Source: Acheta domesticus
Lineage: Eukaryota > Arthropoda > Insecta > Orthoptera > Gryllidae
Assembly (NCBI GenBank): GCA_031308135.1
Contig: JAHLJT010008446.1
Location: forward strand, 164,004,384-164,068,383
Direction: 5' to 3'
Length of the DNA: 64,000 nucleotides
A program made the translations under genes and the position numbers. The notes under the pieces are model-generated. The model searched no databases and was not told the DNA's origin. It saw only the letters and a program-made list of their open reading frames with translations. This document shows, one piece after another, positions 21,698 to 34,149 of this stretch (its first letter is position 1; each line of letters begins with the position of its first letter).

Positions 21698-23123
21698 CAT
21701 TTTCTTAATTTTTCGGTATTCTATTGGTAGAACGGAAATGTTAATTTTAGAATATTAAAGAACACAAAAAATTAGTTCTAAATGGCAATTTTCTTTTAAA
21801 AATTATGTGCCGTTTTAAAGAAAATTGCGTTTTAGCGCTACTAAAAATGCGAAATTTAAAGCTCATTTTCATAGAAAAGTTTTGAGTTTTCAGAATACTT
21901 TATTTGAAGTTATTTGAAGCATATACACTAACAAATATAATAATCTTTACAAATTGCTGGTAATGTACATATTAAAGATGTGAGAGATCTTTCAAAAAAT
22001 TACATTTAAATAATTTTTTTAAAAAAACTCAAAATAAACTTTACATCATATTAAAGAGTGTAATTAGCATTATCCGTTACAAAAGTTTGAAGAAAAAATT
22101 TGCAGAAATATATGAGAAAATGGCGTTTGAGCGTTTCTGAAAATGTGGAATTTTGAGCTTCTTTTTACAGAAAACGGTTGTGTTTTCGAGAAACTTTACT
22201 TGACATTATTTAAAGCTCATGTACTCTTTAATATTCAACAAATCAAGGGTAATGTAAATATTAACGACATGAGAGACAAGTCAAAAAAATTACATTTTTG
22301 CAATTTTTGAAAAAAAAAACAAAGAATAGAATATTGCGTTTTTGTCATGTCATAAAATACTGTAGGCACTATATCTACCAAAAGTTTAAAGAAAAATTTG
22401 GAGTCGTTTTTGAGAAAATCTTGTTTTTGTAATTTTTTAAAACTGCACATATTGCACGCAATATTCCGCGAAAACTACTAAAATTTTCAAAAAAGTGTAC
22501 ATGACCTTAATAAAAGAACTCACTTTGGAGAACAAATTTATTTAAAAGATAAATCTCAATCTTCAATTTTGTAGTTCCAGAAAGACGCCGAAAAAAATTT
22601 TAATTTTTGGAATTTTCGAAAATTCGGAGTTATCCGTGAAATCGGATCTATGCCATCTTAATAAGTGTTTTTATTCTTTTCTTACAAGAAATTTAAAGAA
22701 AAAATTTGAAGCTGTTTTTGAGAAAATATTGAAAATGTCGGAGGGTTTCATGTAAAGTATCCCCAAATTTTACAGAATCTTTTTCAAAATCTCAAAGCTT
22801 CTACTAGAACCAGTTCGACGGGGGAATATCCATTTTGGAAGAAATCGTGCGTGTGGTTCAGGCGCTAGCAGTGTTCACAGACGGACATTTTCCTTTCATT
22901 GTTTTTTCGGTATCAAGGACTCACAAAACATGGTTTCTGGCTACACCACGTGTTAAGGGATTTTTTTCTTAATTTAGCAACTGGTTTTATCCACTTTTTC
23001 GTTATCACGGCCCGGCAATGAATTTTTTCGGCCGAAAATTCGCCATTTTTTCGGGCAGCATTACATAACTTTACACCTATACTAAGTATATCACTCATTG
23101 TATACGTACATATACTGGAAAGT
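21695..23123 (-). mobile_element. Main dispersed family (HINE-like), lacks only its 3' terminus
   Basis: Body begins TTTTCTTAATTTTTCGGTATTC and runs through four monomer marks (near 21813, 22105, 22405, 22705) to the terminal stem-loop ACTTTACACC ... ATATACTGGAAAGT (23070-23123). The 3' terminal CTAG hairpin is missing. Closest in sequence to the copy at 38921. Confidence 0.8.
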
Positions 23124-23639
23124 TAAAAAACAAATTTACTGTGTCATTACCTAGAACATGCAAATGCATTTACATACGTATACAACGTATATACTAACAT
23201 TTACATAAATCAACTTACATATTACACAAATATTCACACATACAAACATACATGCGTACATACAGATCATACAAATACTTAGGAAACCTCACATACACAC
23301 CAGCCTGCAGCTAATCACTCATACTCATATTCAGACAAATATGCTTAAACATTTTTACCTATCACTGAAATATAATAATACCACAATACTTACAATAATT
23401 ATTACATTTCTAACAGGTAAAACACTCGTTAACATAATTCAATAAATACCAACGTTGTGAGTATAGCCTGTAAAAGACGTTTTGGAGTAGTGAAACATAC
23501 AGAACGAAATGAAATCACTTCATTTTACTACACTTCACTGCACTGCATAGCACTTTACCTAAATATTAATCGCTCAATACTTTTAACTGTAAATTCCCAA
23601 TAATCGCACCGTTCACTTCAATTCACTTCACGTTGACTA
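23124..23639. other. No gene recognised; may include LINE 3' UTR
   Basis: AT-rich, with ACATACA-type simple sequence at 23170-23300. The part nearest 23640 may be the 3' UTR of the LINE that follows on the minus strand. Confidence 0.4.
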
Positions 23640-24860
23640 ATTTCCTATAATTTTTTTCTAAATCCATGCGCCGAGCAAGAAAAGGGTTCAAAACTGCCGC
23701 AGGCAATCGTTCCAATCCACTATTGTTCTGTTTACGAAGGAGATTTTGCTTACGTCCATTCTTTGAATTCTTGTTCTAATTTTATATTTGTGATCAAATC
23801 TATTGAAATAATCTGGTATATCTAGCCTTCTCCGTATTTCCTGCCATGCAGCGCCACCAGTGAAAAAATTGTACATAATGCAAAGTCGTGCCCTTTTCCT
23901 CCGGTGTTCTAATGATTCCCAATGCGCAGGTATGTTCCTCCGAAATGTGTATTTTGCCGCTCTGTTTTTTATCCTCTCTAAGTTATTTTTAAGCCCTATT
24001 CTTTACGGATCCCAACAACTAACTCCGTATTTCATTACCGGTCTAACATGCGAGGTATACGCGATTTCTTTTGCTTTCGTATTGCATTTTTTTAGATTTC
24101 TCATGACGAAATGCCAAAACCTCCAAGCTTTACCCACTACGTAGTTTGTTTGTTTCTCCCATCCCAACTTGCTATCCAGGAGGATGCCAAGGTATTTACA
24201 GTTCGAGACTCGCGGAACTACGTCATTACCTAGCTGATAAGGTATTGTATGAAAAGCTCTGGCCCTACAAAATGTGATCGCTTCACTCTTCTTTCCATTT
24301 ATAGTCATTGTATTAGCTCTTGCCCAATCAATAATCTTATTTAAATCTTCCTGTAGTTGAATCATATTGTGCTATTCTGCAATTTTCATATATAATATAC
24401 AGTCGTCGGCGAAGAGTCAAATTTTTGACGTTATATTTCGCGATAAATCATTTACAAAGATAAGAAACAGCAGTGGACCTATGACACTGCTCTGAGGGAC
24501 TCCGGAAGTAATGTTACCGTTTTCCCATAAATGCTGTCCAATTCGAACCTGTTGATTTCCATCTCGATGAAATTCACTTATCCATGCTATTACCCGTCTG
24601 TCAATTTTAGCATCAATGAGTTTCAATTTCAACATGTCATGCGGCACTACATCAAACGCTTTAGCAAAGTCAATAACTATTGCATCCACCCTTCCCCCTA
24701 AATCAATTACTTCAGACAAGTCTTGAGTAAGGGAAATAATTTGACTTTTACAAGAAAGGCCATTTCTAAAGCCATGCTGCCCATGAATTTGCAACAAAAA
24801 ACCGGTACGTGATAGAAAAAAGCTAAAAGTAGATCTGAAATCAGCGCTGAAGTATAGATA
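23640..24860 (-). pseudogene. CR1/Jockey-like LINE ORF2, RT to C-terminus
   Basis: Minus strand. RT: GQHGFRNGLSCKSQII (about 24790), AIVIDFAKAFDVVPHDMLK (24690-24640), SGVPQSSVIGPLLFLIFVND (24520-24450; the usual QGS is QSS). After a break across the YADD region: IQLQEDLNKIIDWARANTM, SNCKYLGILLDSKLGWEKQ, RPVMKYGVSCWDP (24010). C-terminal piece at 23876-23688: GGAAWQEIRRRLDIP, HKYKIRTRIQRMDV, FVNRTIVDWNDC, with a frame change to FEPFLARRMDLEKNYRKLV, ending near 23640. Frames break at about 24416, 24003 and 23700. This copy is 5'-truncated near 24860. Confidence 0.85.
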
Positions 24861-26462
24861 AGGAAAATTGGAATTTAGATGATCGTAAAAAACATATTGC
24901 ATAGTATTATTCATCGTATTTAAAGTATTACAAGGTAATTTTACACCGAAGATACGCTAAAGATAATAAGAGCTGTGTTGATTTTCGTACAGCTTGGTTC
25001 GTACGCTCCTGCCTAACGTGGTTATAGTTTATCACATAAACGTATTTTAAGTAATTTCATAGATTGATTGAATAAACATAAAACACTTGATTCCATTACA
25101 GTCTTTTAATGGATGGGAAGCTATGTTTTCCTTACTCGATAGTTCCTTACTCGAAAAAAAGGTGAAAATCAAAAGTCCCAGCCTCATCGCAGCATTACAG
25201 ACTGTGACGCAGTTTAATTTCGCGCCCGGAAGTAACATTTCAACTCAGTTTTCTTGGCGACATTTTTTGCGGAAAATCTGGATACGCCATTCTTCGTTAA
25301 ATTCATCATAGAATTTGGGGAGCTTCTGGATACACGGTCGTATATGATGCAATGTGTCATGACAATATGTGTGATTACATCGTTGTTCTCGCAAAGAATA
25401 TTGAGCGCTGTCGAGTTCAGTAGATTTCCATTAATATTTGTGAAAATAAAATATGTGGAACCGCTGCTGGAAGGATGTCTTACCATTGGAAGGCTTACCT
25501 TAGCGCCTTTTGGGAGAACAGTCCTTGAACGGAAGTCTTGATGTCCTGGAGGGAGCATATGGCTTGAAACTTAAAGCACACCTGGACTATTCAATCCGAT
25601 TGGCTGTTCTTCAGCCATTCAGTCATCTTAATATCCCATCAGATTCTTCGTTTGCCTTTTTCTCTCAGGTATCTGCCTCGATAATTTTTTACAGATTTCA
25701 ATGTTAGCTTCCCCATTCCATCCCTAACCCGTACCTAATCCACTACCTCCTTGAAAATTCTGGATCCAATCATCGTTTGAAAGGCTTCTCCAAGAAGACT
25801 TCTCCATCTCTAGAATCTCAAATGGCCCGAGAAGGAAACCAAAACAGGCCACTCTGAGCGCACCTTGATCAATGCGGATAGTTCTGCCATGAAAAAGTCA
25901 GTGGCGTGTACTTTCTATTCTAGATCGGCCACCCGTTCTTATCGAATCCATTCTTTTTGCAGTGTCGACTCTGCCGAGAAGTACGCTGTACTCTCAGCCC
26001 TTAAAAATGTGGGTTATTCCACGCGAAAGTGAACCTGAGAGGAATTTTTTCAAAGAGATTAAATATGGGAATTCAAGGGCCGAGAATGTTGGTAAGATAT
26101 ATAAATTTCTAATTTTCATCATGAATTTCCTTTTGTGCTGCATCTGATTTGCGTGCATTTTCTGTTTGGGATGAAACTAATTCTCAGACGTGTCGAACTG
26201 AACGATCTTATTCGTGTCGAACTACAAAAGACGTCATGATATAAAATATACAGTCGGAAATTAAGATTATTTATAGTAAGATTTAATTAAGAATGAGCAG
26301 AAAATGCCATATAGGTGCAGAATAATTAAAACTGTTTCAAAAAATTAGAAAGAAAATTCGTTTTGAAATAACTTATATCGATAAACTACTTCTTTCAATT
26401 AGAACATTGCCCGCTACATTTAAATAACGAAATGTAAAATGAGTAATAAATAAATTAATTAT
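24861..26462. other. No gene recognised
   Basis: Several frames of 60-115 codons at 25047-25707 overlap on both strands, but none carries a recognisable domain. I cannot support a gene here. Confidence 0.45.
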
Positions 26463-27203
26463 CTAGAGGGTGGCCTATTTAACTCCACAAATCAAAATAA
26501 CTCGAAAAATATGCAACGTACAAATAATGCCAAAGGCAAAAAATTAATTTCTCCAAGAGGCACATCTGTCAGACGTAAAATCAAACTTCCTCCCCTCGCC
26601 CCTTGAGGCGGGAGCCAACTTTGAAATCTTAAAAGGGAACCCCCACTTTTATTGCAGATACGGATTCTACAACTAAAAAGTAGATAAGTTTGGTCTAAAA
26701 ACGTTGTTTGATCGAGAGAGAAGATCTGATTATTTGTATGCATGTACGTCCAGCGGCTTCAAATCGCCCCGCGCTGATTAACTGTGTTAATAAATTCGTC
26801 AACGAAAAAATGAGGGTTTCAATTTAAGATTTCAAAGTCGCCTCTGCTCACCCCTAGGGGGCGGGAGAGGGAGATTTGCTTTTAGGTCAGGCAGATTTTA
26901 CCCTTGGAGATATTATTTTTTTGTCTAGAACATGTCTGGATCGTCTCTTTCGATAAAAAAGTGTTTTAGGACGAAACTTATGTATTTTTTAGTGTAGAAT
27001 CCGAATCTACAATAAAAGTTGGGGTTCCCATTTAAGATTCAAAGTTGGTTATCGCTTCACTCTTAAGGTTCGAGCGGGGAAGTTTGATCTTAGATCTGAT
27101 AGATGTGCCCCATGCAGGTATTAATTTTTTGACTTTGACATTTTTTTGTACGTTGCATATTTTTGGAGTTATTTTGAGTTGTCAAGTTAAATGGGCTACC
27201 CTG
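26463..27203. mobile_element. Foldback element, about 740 bp
   Basis: Left end GGGTGGCCTATTTAACT...CAAAATAACTCGAAAAATATGCAACGTACAAA is mirrored at the right end (inverse of TTTGTACGTTGCATATTTTTGGAGTTATTTTGAGTTGTCAAGTTAAATGGGCTACCC). Arms extend past GGGAACCCCCACTTTTATTGCAGATACGGATTCTACA (26637) and its inverse at 26993-27035. Arms are about 210 bp with roughly 85% match. No coding capacity. Confidence 0.8.
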
Positions 27204-27711
27204 TAGCTCTTTAATTCGCTGAAATAGAAAACTTAATATCGACCTCATACGTAAATGTCCAAAACTTGTTGCGTCTATTCCACGCTGTAATTCACTAAAT
27301 TATCGCTAAAACTGAAAAAAGTGTTAAACTAAATTAATGTAGAGCTAGTAATTGGGAGCTAAACAGTTTATTTTATTTTGATACCCATTTATGGCAAATG
27401 ACAACATATTGTGACAGACTGAGACTCTCGTTTATCATGGAATGACCCAAACACAGAAACGGCGGCTTTACAGCGAGTAGGCATACCCAGTGATGCGAAG
27501 TGCGTTTCAGTCTTACTCTTCTCTCTCCTCCTCGGCCTCATACACATTGCAAATTCGATAAAAAAAACCGCCTATTGCCTCGACACTGTCATCTAATATT
27601 TTGGTTTTGATATATGGGGTTTTCAGCCATGTGAGAATCCCAGAAACCAACTGCCGGACCGAGCTGCGAAATCGGCAACTGCAAACTTGATGTTGATATC
27701 GTCTATATTAT
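27204..27711. other. No gene recognised
   Basis: AT-rich sequence without a supported feature. Confidence 0.45.
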
Positions 27712-28062
27712 TTCAGTAGTATACCTTTCCTTTGCGGCTCTCACACGCAACCAATCTGTATAAACGAGGTCTCTTAAGAAAGAGAATTTCACGGAGACGT
27801 GACGAATTGCACTTTGACTTTAAAAATATGAAGAATTTATTTTAAAAAAATTAAATATTCATGTCAAATGCAACCCGCAATACTTGTCAATATTTTCTAA
27901 TCTATATCGTCAAATAACTCCTAAACAAAGCGTTCTAGGGCCTTATAAACTAAAATTTTGAAGCCAGAGACCTCAAAGAAACGTTTTTCACCCATAATCT
28001 ACAAGGTGAGATATTCATGGACATTCAATTAAATTTTCGGTTCGGCGCTTCGAAACTACCAC
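27712..28062 (+). repeat. Dispersed repeat X, copy 1
   Basis: Matches 54572-54946 in inverted orientation. Shared words include TTATTTCAGTAGT, TTTGCGGCTCTCAC, AGAGAATTTCACGGAGACGTGACGAATTGCACTTTGACTTTAAAAA (split over two blocks), ATATCGTCAAATAACTCCTAAAC and GGTTCGGCGCTTC. Non-coding, family unknown. Confidence 0.8.
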
Positions 28063-29320
28063 CGCCACCTAAATATTTCAGCCCTGGTTGCTGGTAGCCA
28101 TTTTTGTGATGACACGCTTAGAAGGCTTAGATTCCCCCATATTATATTTACGCTTTCTTTATACACCGTGGTTTGTGCAGTCTGACGAGGTTTATTTGAA
28201 AAATCATTAATTCAAGATTTGCTCTCCAACAACAACTAGAAGTACTATTACAGTTGCTTGATACCTATGAAGATTGTTTCATATGCGTGTAGTGAAACCA
28301 TTTAATTAACGTTTTTCGTGGTCTATAAGTGCTGTGTACCTAATTGTGGAGGGATGTGGGTGTACAGTGAAGACCGTGTTTGTGTTTTACCTGTACCCGT
28401 ATTTTCGTTATCAGCAGTGATTCGATGAAATTTTCAAGTCAGCGAGTTCAGACACATTCAGACACATTTTTTTCAAAAGTAAAAAGCTAATATTTTTTGT
28501 GACTATCACGAAAAGCTAAAAGATAACTGTCAAAGAATATTGTATAATTACTTCAAATGTCTTTAAGAAAGTGTTGTGAAATGTGCCAAGAAAACTCTCC
28601 ATGATACTGAATAAATCTTTATTGACAATTTCTTTTAAACATCAATTGCATTGTTTTTTATTTTTATTTGATTTTATGTTAGTACATTGCAAGTTACCTT
28701 TATACATTTTTAAACAAATAAATACATTTCGTTAAAATCGTTTCCTCTTAGAATGGAAAAAGAAAGATAGGGATGAGTGTGGGATTTAACTTGCGAGTTC
28801 TCTCATGGGTACTCGGAGGTAGTAAGGGAATTATGTTATGGCACAACACAAAGAGCAAACTTTTTAAATTAGCTAAAGTAAAATAGCTGCATATAAATGA
28901 AAAACAAAAATCAAATCGCCCTAGAATACAATATCACGTGAATTAATTAAAAAAAGGTACCAAATTTAAAATTACTGAAAGAATAGCGCAAGTCACTCGA
29001 CAACGATCGCTGTCCAAACGCACGATGTAAATGTTGGCGGTATCTGGAAGTATGTACATCAAAGCCCAGCTGCAAACTCATATTGTAAATAGCACACCGT
29101 TTGATATAAAACTTGTCGGTTCGTTAAGATTTCAATACGCAAACATCGTTTGAGCAACATTCCCATGCACCGAAGTGAAGTATAAGCCTACTAAGTTATT
29201 TCTAATGGTAACAAATGGTATTTAGTACTCAAAGCTGAAAATATTAGTTTATTTTTTGGTTCGAAATTGCTTTTCTTGAGGTTTATTAGAATGCAGAAAA
29301 TAATCCAATACTTTTTAGTA
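28063..29320. other. No gene recognised; short repeat near 28745
   Basis: 28745-28820 (GGATTTAACTTGCGAGTTCTCTCATGGGT) resembles 30570-30615 (GGGTTTAACATGCGAGAGTTCTCGTATGGGT), a short direct dispersed repeat. Nothing else was identified. Confidence 0.4.
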
Positions 29321-30356
29321 GGGGAAGGTCGGGTGATATCGGAAAGCGGGTAGTATCGGACAAAATTAGTTTAGGGCACTGGGCACTGGTGGTAGCACGT
29401 GTCACTCTGTCAGTGTGTTCCTGGACTCGAATTAGCTTTGCAAATGCCATATTGGATGAGTACATCAATTAGTTTGGTTATTGCGACACGTATTACGTTT
29501 TTTTGTATGTTGTCCAGTGTTCGAAGATAACTTTGGATCTTTGAATCTTCTTTTAGGATAAGTTTAAATATATTCTACTGTATCTAATATGTTTTCTAAG
29601 GTGTATTTGTTACATTACAGCAGTACAAGGTCGTTTGTACAATTCATATCTGCGTTGTATTCTTCTTAAGGTTGAGGGTCTTTCGGGTGGTATCGGACAA
29701 AGTAGAATCGGATGGTTCTGGGTTCTGGACAGTTCTAGGTCTTCTCTTCAGTTTTCCGTATTACTTGAGTTTTTAGGAGGTAATATTCGAATACTAATCT
29801 GGATTTTGTCCGTGTTTCAGGAAACTATGAGTACAAATCGCGGGAAATAAGAGGAAGTAATATGAAGATAGTCATTGTGAAGTACATTTCAAAAGAAACA
29901 CACTTCAAAAATGATTGCCGTGAAGTTATAAATTTAACATAAGTGTTCAATATTTCTCACGAGACTCATGCCATGGTCGGTTTTGTTTTTTAATTCAAGA
30001 ACTGTTCTTTTCCCATGTAACCACTACTCATTTTTTCTTGGTATTATGTAATGTAATATTTTCTCAATAGGAAGCGTATGTTTGGTGATTAGCTATGATA
30101 AAAACTCCATTAAAGTTATTTTACCATTCTTTCTTTAGTTGTCCGATATCACCCTTTACTTTTCAGACATGTAAATTGTCAACGATTTTTACTACCCCCA
30201 AATAAGCATATTATTTTACATTCAAACCAAACAGCTTTGATAGTGTGTAAATAAGAGATTGAAGTTTCATATTCTGTATTTCACGAATAATTTTAACTAA
30301 CCTTAATTAAGAAATCATATTTAGAGCTAAGGTGGCCGATACCACCCGACATTCCC
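29321..30356. mobile_element. TIR element with iterated subterminal motif
   Basis: Left end GTAGGGGAAGGTCGGGTGATATCGG; right end CCGATACCACCCGACATTCCCCTG, its inverse with two or three changes. The motif GTGGTATCGGACAAA and variants recur at 29331, 29349 and 29686 in direct orientation, and at 30138 and 30332 inverted. Subterminal repeats like this often bind a transposase. No transposase seen; about 1.04 kb. Confidence 0.75.
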
Positions 30357-32435
30357 CTGTATTGAATTTTTTAATTTTCGCACCCCAGCAAGCTGGCACC
30401 TAACTCTCCAAGCCCCCCTCTGTTCTTCATAACAAATCAAGGAAAGTTAAATAATATTGCAAAAAGTAGGATTGTACTTGTCCGATCCGGTATTTTTGCA
30501 CTACTTACTTGGCGTTCTCAAGAATAAAAACTTTTTCGAATATTTTTAGAATAGACAAATGGATAGGGAAAGGGTGGGGTTTAACATGCGAGAGTTCTCG
30601 TATGGGTGCGCTAGTTCTCTTTGAAGCGCATGTGGCCCAATTTTAACTTTTACAGGGCATTGCTCTTTTGGAACTGAAATGAACTAAATACATATTGTTA
30701 ATTGTATGTGTTAACAATTGTAACATATTGTTAATTTTATGTTTTTGAATATTGTTACACTCATATCTGCTGTATTTATTCAAGGATCGTATGTTCATTT
30801 TATCCCAATTATTATGTGCAAATAAGGATTGATATTTCGGCTTCTCCATGCCAAAACATAGAAGCTGAAAAACCAATTACATTTAGCAATGAAAGTTCAA
30901 AATTTTGCTTTAGCATTAAGCAATACTGTTTTTTAAGCTAGATAAGTCATTGAACCCAACTAAGCATATTCACAAATAAGTCTGTTATGAAGATGTGCCT
31001 TTGTGTAAAAGCCCACGGTATACGAAAAGTGCGTACACCACATGCCAGAAAAGAAGAAATTACTGTGTTTTGGCATGGAGCAACCGATATTTAACGAACC
31101 ACTGTGCATTTGCCCAAAACCAGTCATTGGATTTGTGAACAATTTACTGTACATTTTTGTTCGCGTCTAGAGACGGTTTGATATGAACGGGATATCTTCA
31201 CCCCACAATTTAATTGGGAATAAGATGGAGTTGAATCGTTATGAAATTATTAAATTTTTGTAGGAAGTTTGAATGTGTAACCCGCTTAATCTCAAAAAGT
31301 AAATTTTTTATTTTCGAAACTTCCAGAGGAGCTCCAACAGAAAATGTATATTTTGAATTGGTCTGCTAAATGTGGAAATGTTATTTTAAATTTGAGATAT
31401 TGAAAATAGTTAAAAAAATTAAACTGGTTTTCGCGGTACTTGCTGTTTTTGTTTTTAAGCAGCATGAAAAAGAAGTACTACATTTCTTCATGCAAGAGAA
31501 GACCGTGGGGGTCACTTAAAATTGCGTCAAAGGATCGCTTAGACAGGAATCAGCTGCCATCATGGGCGCCCATTTACTATTTTATATTGTTACGTCGTCA
31601 GTTGGCGGACATATGAGTACTTCCGAAGGCGTTGGTGGATATCGAAGTGCAGTCGACCATTGGGGGATGGAAGGTCACCGCAAGGAAAGGTACAGCTGAA
31701 GGGAGAAGGGTGCAACGAAGACGCAAGGGCGTTCACGCGATGACCGAGCGTCGCCCTCGCAGGGAGGCTGGAGGTGTTGACCTGAACGCCAAAAGGTATG
31801 CGTGTCCAGCAGATACCCAGGCGGGCGGCACTTCGTTTTTTGGTCACCTTGCACCTTGCTCTCCACGAGATACTGCTGAATTAATCAAGGTTAAAGGAAA
31901 AGTGATCTAATGGAAAATGGGACGTGCAATGACGCAAAATAACCTCATTGTATGTACGTAAGTGTAAAATGTAAATAACCTGTAGTACATAGAGTCCGTG
32001 TCTGAGAGTCATTATTAGCGTCCACGAAGCCACAATATACTCCGATTGAATGACAGGCGCACTGTGGTTTCTGAACGCGATTCTGTGGCTAAAATGCAGT
32101 TTTTAACTTTTGTAAATGAACTATCTATACAACATAAAATGAAGTAAACACTTCAAAGTGAACTGTTTTGCCCACATTTTTATGATGTTGTCTTCCCTGT
32201 TACGAAGTACGCTTGCGTCGGTACTTCCCCGTTCGGTCTCCGCGCAGAACTGGGAGCCGTCGAACCGAGGTGAAGTTCAAAAGTGTGCTGTGTGTGCATG
32301 TTTAAACTTTTTTCTTCGAAATCTAACATTTTGTTTTTGCTTGTTTTTGCATACCTCCATGAATGTGATTTTTATAGCAGTTAGTTTTCAATTAATAGAA
32401 TTCAGAGTTCCTAATAACAGTAATGAATTTTAGTT
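30357..32435. other. No gene recognised; CpG-rich patch 31600-31850
   Basis: The CpG-rich patch is open in plus and minus frames (for example 31632-31910, Arg-rich), but no domain is visible and both-strand openness suggests composition. The rest is AT-rich. Confidence 0.4.
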
Positions 32436-32628
32436 ATACTCCGATTTAGACATAGCTGCACTTCGAGTTCACGAGCTGGAAGGAGAGGGGGGCATTGATT
32501 TCCAATCGGGAGCTCCAATACCAAAAGTTTAAGTCGTAACGAAGCACCCGATTGGATGACAGTGTTCCCCTTTCCTTCCAGCTTATGATCATGACGAGCA
32601 ACTACGTTTAAATCGAAGTTTTTTACTA
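32436..32628. mobile_element. Foldback element, about 190 bp
   Basis: GATTTAGACATAGCTGCACTTCGAGTTC...GAGCTGGAAGGAGAGGGG...CCAATCGGGAGCTCC is mirrored by CACCCGATTGGATGACAG...CCCCTTTCCTTCCAGCTTATG...GCAACTACGTTTAAATC. Arms are about 85 bp. Confidence 0.7.
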
Positions 32629-32649
32629 GGGGGCAGATTTTAATGGAAT

Positions 32650-32770
32650 GTATTTTTTTTTACTTTTCCGTATACTATATGTACGTATAGTATATTACTT
32701 TCCCATAGTTAAGTAGCACTAGCTAAATGTACTCCATTAGATGACATAAACGCCATATTACTATATTATA
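32650..32770 (+). mobile_element. Dispersed-family remnant with internal deletion
   Basis: A stem-loop-like end (ACTTTTCCGTATACTATATGTACGTATAGTATATTACTTTCCC) followed by GCTAAATGTACTCCATTAGATGACATAAACGCCATATTACTAT, which matches the body of other copies on the plus orientation. Confidence 0.6.
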
Positions 32771-33214
32771 TAGCAGTTGTTCCGCAAGTCGGTCCCGTAG
32801 CGCGGTTGGTTAATGCACCTTCGGGTTGAGATCTTCAATAAGGAAGGTACCGAGTTCGATGCCCCGAGGGGAATTTTAATTTGATGAATGTGATGTTGCA
32901 GGAAAAAAACACTGAAGAATGTAGATACTTTATTGAAAATCATTTGAAGTACTTCTACTCACGAATAGATTCAATACAGATAAATAGACAAGACTTGTCT
33001 ATGTTTTCCCTAAGTGCGTCTTTTAAACAATTTTCCAAATCTGTTATTCGATTTCTGAAGCGTATGACATGTCAAATCAACTGTTGTCTAGTATATATCC
33101 GTATGAACCAATTTAAGTAAAATTATGAGCATTTTAACGCTAAATTGTAATACAATATAACCAGAACGCATGCGATGAACTTACATATACCTAACGGTAC
33201 CAAAAATTGTTATT
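32771..33214 (+). mobile_element. tRNA-headed SINE, copy 1
   Basis: The head GTCCCGTAGCGCGGTTGGTTAATGC (Pol III A-box-like TAGCGCGGTTGG) is followed about 40 bp later by GAGTTCGATGCCCC (B-box-like). A roughly 330-bp AT-rich body follows. It matches 34150-34590 at about 96%. The tRNA-like part could fold only approximately, so I call it a tRNA-derived SINE rather than a tRNA gene. Confidence 0.7.
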
Positions 33215-33925
33215 ACTTTCTCGCCTTACGAATACTTCGTAAGAAGAGAAAGTTATGTAATCGCCCGGCGGAAAACGGAGAATTTTCGCCAGAAAATCTC
33301 TTAGAGCAGGGGTCTGGTGACAAAAAAGTGGATAAAACCTGTTGTTAAATTTAGAAAAAAATCCTCTATCTCGTGATGTAGTCAAAATCCATGATTTGTT
33401 GCTTCTTCATACTTCAAAATCGATTGACGGCATTCTGTCCGTCTGTGGTCAACGCTAGCGCCTAAACCGTTCGGTCGATTTTCTTCAAAATTGATATTCC
33501 CCGATGGTTTTTACTCGTCTCAAGGCCTCTTGAATTTGAAACCGATATTTTAGTATTTGAGGATACTTTACATGAAGCCCATTTTGAGATTTTGTAAATT
33601 AAAAAAAATGGCTCCAAATTTTTTGATTATATTTTGTTGTTGAATAGTGCGAAGAACGTTGAAGGGAATGACGTAGGCATCATTTTCGTTGATAGGCCCC
33701 ATTTTTCGAAAATTGCAAAAAAACTGTTTAAAAACTGCAAAATTGAAGATAGAGATTTTCGCCTCAGACAAAGTCGGTTGTACAAAATTAGCACTTCAAA
33801 TAAGGTCATGTACCATTTTTTGGAAAAAACGAAGAGTTTTTGCGTAAATTGTGATTCAAATTTACAAAAAAAAAGTTTCTCAAAAACCGCTCCAAATTTT
33901 TTCTTTAAATTTTTTGCACGTGTGT
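33215..33925 (+). mobile_element. Dispersed family (HINE-like), subfamily 2, truncated
   Basis: Begins with the cleanest terminal stem-loop in the window at 33215-33253: ACTTTCTC, then gc, CTTACGAA, tac, TTCGTAAG, aa, GAGAAAGT. Family order follows (TTATGTAATCGCCCGGCG, GTGGATAAAACC, ATTCTGTCCGTCTGTGG, CATGAAGCCC). It is truncated near 33925; a short opposite-orientation 3' end follows at 33957. Confidence 0.8.
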
Positions 33926-33956
33926 AAGAAGGGAAGGTAAATATATAAATAAACTA

Positions 33957-33995
33957 GTGGTGCTATAGAATGGCACATACTTTCTCGCAGTAGTT
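33957..33995 (-). mobile_element. Dispersed-family 3' terminus, fragment
   Basis: CTAGTGGTGCTATAGAATGGCACATACTTTCTCGCAG is the family's 3' terminus in minus orientation, including hairpin and inverted terminal motif, facing the plus-strand copy at 33215. Confidence 0.7.
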
Positions 33996-34029
33996 ATTTT
34001 CCAAATGCCGATCATCCGATAAATTGTGT

Positions 34030-34147
34030 GGAGTAAGCGGTTCACCGCTGCCTTTCTTGGTCATGTTTGAAAGACATGTTTTTCGCATGTTGACAATTAC
34101 CGGCTTCCTGATGATAGAACTGATACAAGTACGTTTTGACTGAAATA
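34030..34147. repeat. Tandem-duplication segment A, copy 1
   Basis: AAGCGGTTCACCGCTGCCTTTCTTGGTCATGTTTG... matches 34616-34735. With the SINE it forms a duplicated unit. Confidence 0.8.
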
Positions 34148-34149
34148 TT

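Noticed and set aside
32790..32880. Functional tRNA gene
   Set aside because: A- and B-box-like sites are present, but arms pair poorly, the anticodon loop is oversized, and a second copy with the same long tail shows it is a SINE.
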